From: Mycobacterium sp. 236(2023)
Lineage (GTDB): Bacteria; Actinomycetota; Actinomycetes; Mycobacteriales; Mycobacteriaceae
Direction: 5' to 3'
Assembly: GCF_029623955.1 (NCBI RefSeq)
Contig: NZ_JARSBP010000002.1
Coordinates: 1,702,859-1,766,858 of the forward strand
DNA: 64,000 bases
The notes below the pieces were generated by a model. It was not told the origin of the DNA. It saw only the letters and a program-made list of their open reading frames with translations, and searched no databases. How positions within the stretch are numbered: position 1 is the first letter of the stretch; every line of letters begins with the position of its first letter. This document shows, in pieces, positions 57,522 to 63,719 of the stretch. A program made the translations under genes and the position numbers.

Positions 57522-57534
57522 CCGCCAGTTGACG
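57516..57534. promoter_or_regulatory. Second copy of the CGTCAAC-N5-GTTGACG operator (operator 2)
   Basis: CGTCAACCGCCAGTTGACG, perfect 7-base arms, 28 bases centre-to-centre from operator 1. It covers the -35 element of clpC2. Both cores share the same arm sequence, differing only in the spacer. Confidence 0.78.
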
Positions 57535-57535
57535 A

Positions 57536-58015
57536 TCAGCCGCGGGGGTATCCCCGCCGCACGGTGCGGTCCAGGATCCCCAGCGTCCCGCGCAGGGCCA
57601 ACTCGGAGACAACAGGAAAGATGTTGGCGTCGCGCCAGTGCTGGTCGATGTCGGACCAGTCGTAGAACGACGTCACGACGGTGCCCTCGTCGCCGGGTTC
57701 GAGCCGGTAGCCGTATACGTGCCCGATCTGCGGGCGGATCTGACCCAGAATCGTCCACGCGATGAGCTTGTCCTGCTCGAACTCGGTGATCTGCACGGTC
57801 ACGTCGTAGCGCCCCAACTCGGGAAAGTCGTTGAGGGCCTCGCGGTCCATGTGGATGACGAACGTATCGCCGACCGCTGCGGCGGGGTCGCCGTCGGCGT
57901 CCTGCAACATTCCGGTGGCGTCGATGGCGACGTGGCCTTGCGGGTCGCACAGGACGGCGAAGATGTCGGCGGCTCGGGCGGCGATCGTGCGGGGCACTTC
58001 GATGCGGTCGGTCAT
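57536..58015 (-). CDS. SRPBCC-fold (polyketide-cyclase/dehydrase-like) protein
   Basis: 159 residues of the START/SRPBCC ligand-binding fold: IEVPRTIAARAADIFAVLCD at the N-terminus, GDTFVIHMDREALNDFPELG and GTVVTSFYDWSDIDQHWRD. Such proteins bind small hydrophobic ligands. The DWSDID stretch is typical of a mycobacterial subgroup. ATG 58015. Its stop is immediately next to clpC2 operator 2, so the clpC2 promoter sits between the two genes. Function unknown. Confidence 0.82.
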   Translation of the reverse strand: MTDRIEVPRTIAARAADIFAVLCDPQGHVAIDATGMLQDADGDPAAAVGDTFVIHMDREALNDFPELGRYDVTVQITEFEQDKLIAWTILGQIRPQIGHVYGYRLEPGDEGTVVTSFYDWSDIDQHWRDANIFPVVSELALRGTLGILDRTVRRGYPRG

Positions 58016-58091
58016 GGGTCGATCGTGTCATGCAGTGGCATGAATCACTCAGGTGTTTCGTTTGCGGGTAAGTCTGGGCATCCAGAGTTCG

Positions 58092-58445
58092 ATGAGGCCG
58101 AACGAAAAATCCACGATGCAGCCCCGTATGCTGCGGCGAGCGTTGGACTTCATCCACGAGAACGCCCAGTACGACATCACTATTCGGGACATCTCGGCGG
58201 CTGCCGACGTGACACCGCGGGCGATTCAGTATGCGTTCCGCGAACATCTGGAGACGACGCCGCTCGAATATCTGCGACGTATCCGGCTGGAGCGCGCACA
58301 TCGCGAGCTGCAGTCGGCGGACCCAGCATTCGATACCGTCACGTCGATCGCGGGACGATGCGGGTTCAGCCATCCCGGCCGTTTCAGCAGCGCCTATAAA
58401 GAGGTGTTCGGGACAGAGCCCAGCCGGACACTACGGAGTTCGTAG
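58092..58445 (+). CDS. Stand-alone AraC-family DNA-binding domain protein
   Basis: About 117 residues that contain only the AraC double helix-turn-helix: DITIRDISAAADVTPRAIQY and FDTVTSIAGRCGFSHPGRFS, then the YKEVFGTEPSRTLR tail conserved in AraC regulators. There is no ligand-binding N-terminal domain. ATG 58092 with an AGAG upstream is chosen; a GTG at 58053 would add 13 residues. Divergent from the SRPBCC gene across 76 bases. It may regulate that gene. Could be a truncated regulator, but no upstream remnant was seen. Confidence 0.78.
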   Translation: MRPNEKSTMQPRMLRRALDFIHENAQYDITIRDISAAADVTPRAIQYAFREHLETTPLEYLRRIRLERAHRELQSADPAFDTVTSIAGRCGFSHPGRFSSAYKEVFGTEPSRTLRSS

Positions 58446-58449
58446 CGCG

Positions 58450-58866
58450 TCACATCGGTGTGAATCCGACCCCGTTGAACTTCCCGGCCTGCCAGCCCTG
58501 TTCACCCATGCACACCAGCGGGCGGCCATCGGGCGCCTGCGCGGCCGACTGCGGTTTCGGGCAGGTGCTGCCGATATCGCGGACACCCACCAACTCGTAG
58601 CTGGTCTGCCAGAACCCGGTGTAGATGGGCGGCCACTGGTTCGGGATCCAGCGACACTGCAGCGCCTCGCCACCGGGGCCGCGGCCGAATGTGAAGAGAT
58701 CCATGTTGGTGCACGGCCCAGTCAGGTGCGCGTCGTAGTTCATACCCGGTACGTCGGTGTCGTAGTGGCCCGGGTCGTCCCAATAGATCGGGGGTTGGGC
58801 GTGCGCGACGGGAGCTGCGAACAGCGCCGCACCTACTGCGGCCGCCACGAGCATTCTGCGGATCAT
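58450..58866 (-). CDS. Exported small mycobacterial protein of unknown function
   Basis: 138 residues. Signal peptide (MIRRMLVAAAVGAALFAAP, then VAHA-QP) followed by an acidic/aromatic mature region with four cysteines (GPCTNMDLF, ALQCRWIPN, GSTCPKPQ and LVCMGEQG), suitable for two disulfides. The WIPNQWPPIYTGFWQTSYEL segment is Trp/Pro-rich. I have seen similar secreted mycobacterial proteins without known function. ATG 58866. Converges on the AraC gene, stop-to-stop gap 4 bases. Confidence 0.75.
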   Translation of the reverse strand: MIRRMLVAAAVGAALFAAPVAHAQPPIYWDDPGHYDTDVPGMNYDAHLTGPCTNMDLFTFGRGPGGEALQCRWIPNQWPPIYTGFWQTSYELVGVRDIGSTCPKPQSAAQAPDGRPLVCMGEQGWQAGKFNGVGFTPM

Positions 58867-58960
58867 GTTCCACCCCTACGTCGTCGGAAACCGTACCGGC
58901 GTCCTGCGAACAGTAACCGGTGGGGCGGGGGTGACGGGAGCTTTCGGACCCGAGAACGAT

Positions 58961-58997
58961 CTCGGCCCGCCACCCGGGGGGTTGGTGGCGGGCCGAG
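58961..58997 (-). terminator. 14-bp perfect hairpin
   Basis: Arms CTCGGCCCGCCACC and GGTGGCGGGCCGAG around CGGGGGGTT. It lies downstream of the minus-strand three-helix-bundle gene (stop 59113) and upstream of the exported-protein gene. The rest of the 247 bases between those genes holds nothing I recognise. Confidence 0.6.
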
Positions 58998-59112
58998 CGA
59001 TCGGGATTGACTTGGGTCGCTCTTTCAAGCGGACACCCTTGAAATTAGGACCCGAACCTGAGAAAGACCTAATAGATACTTAGGGCTCTGCTTCGAAGAT
59101 TGCGGCCGAGGG

Positions 59113-59313
59113 TCAAGCGCTGAACTTGCTCAACTCGGCGGTGGCACTGCGTTCGACGAACAACGGGACGAAGTCCCGGATGGGCCGCCCCTCGAAGCGC
59201 GCGTACTGCTCGTGGACCACCTTGGTGACCTGAGCCGGTTCAACTGTGGTGTGTGCATCGGCCAGGCGCTGCGCCAGTTGGTCGATGATCTGCTGTTCAC
59301 TCAACGCGATCAC
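59113..59313 (-). CDS. Small three-helix-bundle dimerisation-domain protein
   Basis: About 66 residues: SEQQIIDQLAQRLADAHTTV then PAQVTKVVHEQYARFEGRPI and DFVPLFVERSATAELSKF. Mycobacteria have many small proteins with this pattern, called three-helix bundle dimerisation domain. Function unknown, possibly regulatory or toxin-antitoxin-like. GTG 59313 is chosen; the longer frame above is Arg/Pro-rich and unlikely. No partner gene of opposite type is adjacent. Confidence 0.65.
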   Translation of the reverse strand: MIALSEQQIIDQLAQRLADAHTTVEPAQVTKVVHEQYARFEGRPIRDFVPLFVERSATAELSKFSA

Positions 59314-59443
59314 GGTTTCAGCGTGCCTGTAATCAGGGGTGCAGTCAATCCGTGTTCTAGCGCGGCGGGTCGGATTCCAGGGGCAACGCGGTGAACGTGT
59401 GGCGAACCTCAAATGACCATTGTGACCGCTCGCCGATTTGCGG

Positions 59444-59743
59444 CTATTTCAGTTTGAGGACAGACGCCGGAACCCAATGTGTCACAGGGTCCTTTTCCGT
59501 TCCGTGTTTGATCCGATAGGTCACCAGTCCCCACCACCGGCCTTGCTCGCTCAAGGCCCAGCACGTCAACTGACCCTCGACGGTCGTGTCCATCTGCAAG
59601 CCCTTTGGGTGGTATTTGCCATCGCAATGGGCTTCCCGCGGAAACAGGGCGACGAGGTCGATCAGCACGGCGCGATGTGGATGGACGCGGCGAAAAACGG
59701 CGCGCAGCGGCTGGCCTCCGTGACCGATCTCCTGCATCGCCAT
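59444..59743 (-). CDS. Hypothetical protein next to the element junction
   Basis: 99 residues. The C-terminal part (DTTVEGQLTCWALSEQGRWW, GLVTYRIKHGTEKDPVTHWV) looks like a small beta-rich domain seen in mycobacterial hypothetical proteins. No known domain. ATG 59743 has a weak ribosome site. It lies just outside the predicted left end of the integrated element, downstream of the stranded terminator, and is probably host DNA. Confidence 0.6.
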   Translation of the reverse strand: MAMQEIGHGGQPLRAVFRRVHPHRAVLIDLVALFPREAHCDGKYHPKGLQMDTTVEGQLTCWALSEQGRWWGLVTYRIKHGTEKDPVTHWVPASVLKLK

Positions 59744-59856
59744 CGTTCGATCATATGTTCGAAATCAAGAGATGCGACGCGTTGAAGTGAGGTAAGGACC
59801 GTTGACCTCACTTAGCGCAAAGCACTGTCCTGGTGCGTGTCGTGCGGAAACGACGA

Positions 59857-59878
59857 AGGCCCGGTCGAAACCGGGCCT
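59857..59878 (-). terminator. Hairpin with CGAA loop, likely the original tRNA terminator
   Basis: Perfect 9-bp stem AGGCCCGGT/ACCGGGCCT with a four-base loop. On the minus strand it is followed by a TCGTCGTTTCC stretch. It lies 16 bases beyond the CCA end of the tRNA-like remnant at 59894, where a tRNA terminator would be. Confidence 0.6.
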
Positions 59879-59893
59879 CGCGTGCGTGAATCA

Positions 59894-59916
59894 TGGTGCG
59901 CGATACTGGGATTGAA
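59894..59916 (-). other. Putative attL core: 3' remnant of a tRNA-Val gene
   Basis: Read on the minus strand, 23 bases go from a T-loop TTCAATC through CCAGT and ATCGCGC to A-CCA. From memory, this differs at about two positions from the T-loop-to-CCA end of mycobacterial tRNA-Val. The matching T-stem 5' strand and the rest of the tRNA are missing upstream, as expected for an integration junction where the full tRNA would be rebuilt at the far end (attR), outside the window. Confidence 0.6.
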
Positions 59917-60036
59917 TAGGTAGTCAGCAACCTCTCGCAAGCGCGGTCGATGAGCTTAAATACGGTGATAAGCTGCTGTTATGCCGCCGAAAATCATCGA
60001 ACACATGTGGACACAGATAACCACGTTCAGACACCC

Positions 60037-60057
60037 TTATTGCATGTTTATTGCATG
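60037..60057. repeat. Tandem 10-mer direct repeat (TTATTGCATG x2, 11-bp period)
   Basis: TTATTGCATG occurs at 60037-60046 and 60048-60057, one helical turn apart, about 30 bases before the integrase start and 120 bases from the attL core. Integrase arm-type or excisionase sites often look like this; it could also form part of the int promoter region. Confidence 0.45.
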
Positions 60058-60084
60058 CGACGGCGCGAATCTGGGCGGGTTTCA

Positions 60085-61287
60085 GTGACGCGGCAGCGGC
60101 GCAGCTTCGGGCGCATCCGTAAATGCCAGCCTTCCGGCAGGTATCAAGCTTCATACGTCGGCCCGGACGACAGATTGCATAAGGCCCCGGAAACGTTCGC
60201 CGCGAAGGTTGACGCTGAGGGATGGCTGACTGACCGTCGCCGGGAGATTGATCGCGAGCTGTGGAGCCCGCCAGCCACCCAGGAACAGAAGAGGACGAAG
60301 AAAGCCGCAGAGGTTCGTTTTGAGGATTACGCGAAGAGTTGGGTCACGAAACGCACTGTGAAGGGACGGCCTTTGCGACCGCGAACGGTGGAGCATTACG
60401 GCACGCTCTTGCGCGATCACATCAATCCAACGTTCGGTAAGAAGGCTATGCGGGATATCAGCATGGAGTCTGTTGACCGCTGGCACGACAAAGTCGCGAA
60501 GACTGCTCCGACCACCAGAGCGCATGCGTACGGACTGCTGCGCACGATCCTGGAGACTGCGAGAACGCGGGACGGACTGATTGATAGCAACCCGTGCCTC
60601 ATCCGTGGGGCGGGCACTACGGAACGAAAGATCAAACCAAAACCGGCGACGCTGGATGAACTGGCAAGCATTGTGGAAGCGATGCCGGAACGCTTTCAGC
60701 CGATGGTTCTTTTGGCTGCGTGGTGCGCACTGCGGGAGGGGGAGTTATTCGAGCTGCGCCGCCGTGACGTGAACCTTCAAGATGGCGTTGTGTCGATCAC
60801 GCGCGCTGTAGTGCGGGTCAAAGGCGGTTTTCAGGTTGGTCCACCCAAGTCTGACGCCGGAATCCGTGATGTCGCGATGCCCGCAGCGATCCTGCCAAAG
60901 CTGAAGGCGCACATGGAATCTGAATACATGGCGGCTGGTGATGATGCGTTGTTGTTCCCGGCTACGGCGGGCGGTCATCTTCAGCCGTCAACGTTGTATA
61001 GGCACTACTACAAGGCTCGTTCGGCGGCGAAACGAACTGATCTTCGGTTCCACGATTTGCGGCATACGGGGGCGACGATGGCGGCGCAGATGGGTGCGAC
61101 GTTGGCTGAGCTTATGGTCCGTGTCGGTCATTCAACGCCTCACGCAGCGATGAGGTACCAGCACGCAGCGCAGGGGAGAGACGCCCTCATAGCGGCGAAA
61201 ATGTCAGAACTGATTCAGGGGACGGCCGAAGGCCGCAAGCGAGTCACGCTCCACCCTAATCAGGCGCGGTCCTATCCGCTTGGCTGA
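60085..61287 (+). CDS. int: Tyrosine-recombinase integrase
   Basis: 400 residues: an N-terminal AP2-like arm-binding domain (SFGRIRKCQPSGRYQASYVG), a SAM-like core-binding domain (FEDYAKSWVTKRTVKGRPLR, then LRPRTVEHYGTLLRDHINPT) and the catalytic domain with Arg218 (CALREGELFEL), Lys255, His323 and Arg326 (FHDLRHTGATMAA), His349 (VGHST) and nucleophile Tyr358 (MRYQHA). All six catalytic residues are present, so it should be active. It integrates by recombination between attP and attB, here apparently at a tRNA-Val 3' end. GTG 60085 is chosen (GGGCGGG upstream); ATG 60055 is possible. The 3' end overlaps the convergent xis-like gene by 84 bases. Confidence 0.93.
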   Translation: MTRQRRSFGRIRKCQPSGRYQASYVGPDDRLHKAPETFAAKVDAEGWLTDRRREIDRELWSPPATQEQKRTKKAAEVRFEDYAKSWVTKRTVKGRPLRPRTVEHYGTLLRDHINPTFGKKAMRDISMESVDRWHDKVAKTAPTTRAHAYGLLRTILETARTRDGLIDSNPCLIRGAGTTERKIKPKPATLDELASIVEAMPERFQPMVLLAAWCALREGELFELRRRDVNLQDGVVSITRAVVRVKGGFQVGPPKSDAGIRDVAMPAAILPKLKAHMESEYMAAGDDALLFPATAGGHLQPSTLYRHYYKARSAAKRTDLRFHDLRHTGATMAAQMGATLAELMVRVGHSTPHAAMRYQHAAQGRDALIAAKMSELIQGTAEGRKRVTLHPNQARSYPLG

Positions 61288-61398
61288 GATCGTCCCGGCT
61301 GCGATGTATCGGCGAATGGTTTTGGGGTCCACGTCTAGCCATGTGGCGGCTTGTTGGATTGAGACGTGGGGTGGTAGTTCGTGGGTTGTCGTGTCCAT
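61204..61398 (-). CDS. xis: Excisionase-like MerR/HTH_17 small protein
   Basis: 64 residues with a winged-helix DNA-binding motif: VSIQQAATWLDVDPKTIRRY then IAAGTISAKRIGPRLIRVER. This is the standard form of actinophage excisionases and recombination directionality factors. ATG 61398. It is on the opposite strand from int and shares 84 bases with its 3' end, which should make the two transcripts antisense to each other. In phiRv2 the equivalent gene (Rv2657c) has the same strand as int, so the arrangement here differs by memory. Confidence 0.82.
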   Translation of the reverse strand: MDTTTHELPPHVSIQQAATWLDVDPKTIRRYIAAGTISAKRIGPRLIRVERDSLAAFGRPLNQF

Positions 61399-62090
61399 GT
61401 GCCCGCAGACTAGCGAGCGTTACCGGTCAACCGTAGAGATACAAGTCTTGCGCTGATCAGTGACGTGCTTGGGTGTGTCGGCGGGTTGCGATTGTGTCTG
61501 TGGCCCTGCCTAGCCTCTGAGGGGTCAACCAATTCCGATCTAGGATCACAATTTTTTAACAATATTCTAAGGTTATGTTCGACAATTGTTCTTCGATTTT
61601 CGGAAATTCCTGAAACAATATACTTAGGAAATAAAGGGTAATTGCCATCGTCGGGATGACAGACGGAAATCCTTTCCCAGCGGGCGGGCTCGGCGCTATA
61701 ACCGGGCGTGGTGGATAACCGGGTGGCTGATCCGCGCATTGGCGCGTTAATAAACGTACTCACCCTAAGCAGTCCAAAAAACTGTGAGCGACCTCTAGGC
61801 CAGATTTCGACCTAAAGACGTTCTAGTTCCAAAAAGTAGGACATGCAAGTAATTGCTTCAAACTGGAACGGGTGGACATCCGAACCACCTGCAACGCAGG
61901 TGAGAGCGTCAGCGAGTCGTTCAAAGCCGAAGGCGTTATCGGTGCGAAAGGAAGCGTCCCCGGCAGAAGCAACGGGGAGTTCTTTTCAAAAGAAAAAGAA
62001 ACAGATTTCGGGAGCTCGTCAGGCGAACAAAACCCGCGAAACTTAACCGCTCACGCGGAAAAAACGGCAAGGATGAGAGGAGATATTCAG
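61399..62090. other. AT-rich non-coding control region of the element
   Basis: About 690 bases without a convincing gene, with the window's lowest GC (for example around 61550-61660). It includes the repeated ATAACCGGG (two copies near 61698 and 61715), the hairpin ACCTG-CAACG-CAGGT near 61889, and a 15-base palindrome TTCTTTTCAAAAGAA (61980-61994) about 100 bases before the operon start. It likely holds divergent promoters for xis and for the operon, and attachment or repressor sites. No repressor gene is recognisable, which is unusual for an element of this kind. Confidence 0.5.
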
Positions 62091-62408
62091 ATGACGCTTT
62101 CAAGCACACTGAACACATTTTCTAATCCCAAGCCTAAAGACAACGGGCTGACGCCCGAACCCGGCATCTACCACCTAGGTGCCGACGAATACGAAATACG
62201 TATTTCCCAACGTCACCATTGGTACGCGATGAAACACGAGCCTGACGGCTCAAAAACCTACATCGCACAAAACCTCAACCTTGCCGACTGTGAGCGTCAG
62301 CGAGCGTGCTGGGGATGCCAAACCCTAGGGCTGATGGGTTGCGCCGCCCACTCCCCACACATGGACAACCTGCGAACCCGAACACTGACAGACCTTCTCT
62401 CATCCTGA
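62091..62408 (+). CDS. Hypothetical element protein 1
   Basis: 105 residues with GAGAGGAGAT just upstream of the ATG. The sequence LGADEYEIRISQRHHWYAMK and TYIAQNLNLADCERQRACWG contains three cysteines in CWGCQTLGLMGC, so a metal-binding site is possible. No family recognised. First gene of the element's plus-strand operon. Confidence 0.7.
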   Translation: MTLSSTLNTFSNPKPKDNGLTPEPGIYHLGADEYEIRISQRHHWYAMKHEPDGSKTYIAQNLNLADCERQRACWGCQTLGLMGCAAHSPHMDNLRTRTLTDLLSS

Positions 62409-62428
62409 GCCCTCCGAAGGAGCACCAC

Positions 62429-62632
62429 ATGACCGTCTACACCTGCGGTGCCTGCGGGCAACCAATCTCACCCGGACAGGGCTACATCCACACCTCCGCG
62501 CATGGGGACTGGCAGATTCACCACCGTTCCTGCGCTGGGGATTTGAGCCACCACGTCTGCTACGGGGTCACCGCCGATGGACTGGACATTTACCGCCTGC
62601 ACCGAGCGAGCCGAGAGAGGACACCAGCATGA
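62429..62632 (+). CDS. Hypothetical element protein 2 (zinc-ribbon-like)
   Basis: 67 residues. CGACGQPISPGQGYIHTSAH with later HHRSC gives C-x2-C...H/C patterns expected to bind zinc. A ribosome site AAGGAG precedes the ATG. Its stop overlaps the next start (ATGA). Unknown function. Confidence 0.72.
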   Translation: MTVYTCGACGQPISPGQGYIHTSAHGDWQIHHRSCAGDLSHHVCYGVTADGLDIYRLHRASRERTPA

Positions 62633-62850
62633 CCCGTACACCCTGGCGCGTGGAAACCCGACGTCCCCGCGTTGAACAGTCGGTGGAGAAGTATCAACCA
62701 CACTCGGTGAATGTTGTCGGCAGCGGCCCGCTGTATGACCTTGTATTCGACTGCGGCACAAACGAACCCGTCAGGGTCGTGAACATAACTACCGATATGG
62801 CGTTGATCCTGCGTCACCGACTGAACAAGAAACTTGAGGAAACGATATGA
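62629..62850 (+). CDS. Hypothetical element protein 3
   Basis: 73 residues: VNVVGSGPLYDLVFDCGTNE and MALILRHRLNKKLEETI. Start codon overlaps the preceding stop by four bases, and its own stop overlaps the next start in the same way, so these proteins are translationally coupled. No family recognised. Confidence 0.68.
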   Translation: MTRTPWRVETRRPRVEQSVEKYQPHSVNVVGSGPLYDLVFDCGTNEPVRVVNITTDMALILRHRLNKKLEETI

Positions 62851-63110
62851 CCAAAGGAATCCCAGGGTTTGTCTACGCGCCGGGATGGCTAGCTGTAGGC
62901 GTCGGTGGTCACCTGATTCGCTCCACCGATGGGGACTACAGGGTGCTTAGATTCCTGAACCCTTCAGGCGAGATTCTGAACGTCGCCGTCGCTGATGACA
63001 CCGTGCTTGAAGGTGTACGCACTACAGCTCAGGATCTACAGCTCGCCACTATTGAGGCGGATCAGGTCTTCCACGATCTAGGGTCGTATGAGACAGCCAA
63101 CCGAAGGTAG
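62847..63110 (+). CDS. Hypothetical element protein 4
   Basis: 87 residues, VYAPGWLAVGVGGHLIRSTD followed by VLRFLNPSGEILNVAVADDT and an acidic C-terminal half. Probably a small beta-strand protein. Overlaps the previous stop by four bases (ATGA). No family recognised. Confidence 0.66.
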   Translation: MTKGIPGFVYAPGWLAVGVGGHLIRSTDGDYRVLRFLNPSGEILNVAVADDTVLEGVRTTAQDLQLATIEADQVFHDLGSYETANRR

Positions 63111-63122
63111 GGACTAAAGCAG

Positions 63123-63305
63123 ATGGGCCAACAGATCAACGGGTTTATGCGCACCCGCAATGAGTTCGGTAGTCACTACAAGACCGAGTTCGATTGGGAT
63201 GCTCCTACGTCAGCAGCCGATGACGATGCATTCGTGAGCGCCGCAGTCAAGCAGTTCGAGAAAGAACTACGAAACGCTATTGCCACGTATCCGCGCGAAG
63301 AGTGA
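63123..63305 (+). CDS. Hypothetical element protein 5
   Basis: 60 residues: MGQQINGFMRTRNEFGSHYK, acidic middle and ending FEKELRNAIATYPREE. No recognised domain. It starts 13 bases after the previous stop. Confidence 0.62.
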   Translation: MGQQINGFMRTRNEFGSHYKTEFDWDAPTSAADDDAFVSAAVKQFEKELRNAIATYPREE

Positions 63306-63332
63306 AGACAAGACGAAGGGGGTGAATCCGAC

Positions 63333-63719
63333 ATGACGTTCGGACTGAATAAGCCCTGCCTTGTGTGCGGCGAACTGACACCTGACAGCCGATGCCCCGA
63401 ACACAGAATCAAACGCACCTATCCGCCGACACCCTCACGGCGAAAACGCCACCGGCCCGGAGCACTAGACGCACTATCGAAGCGACTGCGGGCACTGTCA
63501 CCGTTCTGCGAGTATCCGGGCTGCGGCGCAACGGAACCCCTTGAGCTAGACCACATCATCCCCATCAGCGAGAACCCCAAGCTAGCCCTAGAACCCTTGA
63601 ACTGCCGGATCTACTGCCGACACCACAACAGGGCACGCGGAAACACCGTCACCGACGCCGAACGCGACCAGGTCTACGCAGCCATAGCAGCGCGGAACCG
63701 ACGACAGCTAACCGCCTGA
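63333..63719 (+). CDS. HNH endonuclease (phage packaging-type)
   Basis: 128 residues. HNH motif is LELDHIIPISENPKLALEPL and CRIYCRHHNRARGN, with zinc cysteines PCLVCGELTPDSRCPEHR and CEYPGCGA earlier. Small HNH proteins beside terminase genes are needed for packaging in HK97-like phages. The gene order int, xis, small genes, HNH therefore predicts a small-terminase gene immediately right of the window. ATG 63333 preceded by GGGGGTG. Confidence 0.88.
   Translation: MTFGLNKPCLVCGELTPDSRCPEHRIKRTYPPTPSRRKRHRPGALDALSKRLRALSPFCEYPGCGATEPLELDHIIPISENPKLALEPLNCRIYCRHHNRARGNTVTDAERDQVYAAIAARNRRQLTA

Noticed and set aside
61410..61763. Minus-strand ORF of 117 codons in the element's AT-rich region
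   Set aside because: Composition is not protein-like, no ribosome site, and it lies in a region rich in repeats; kept as non-coding.
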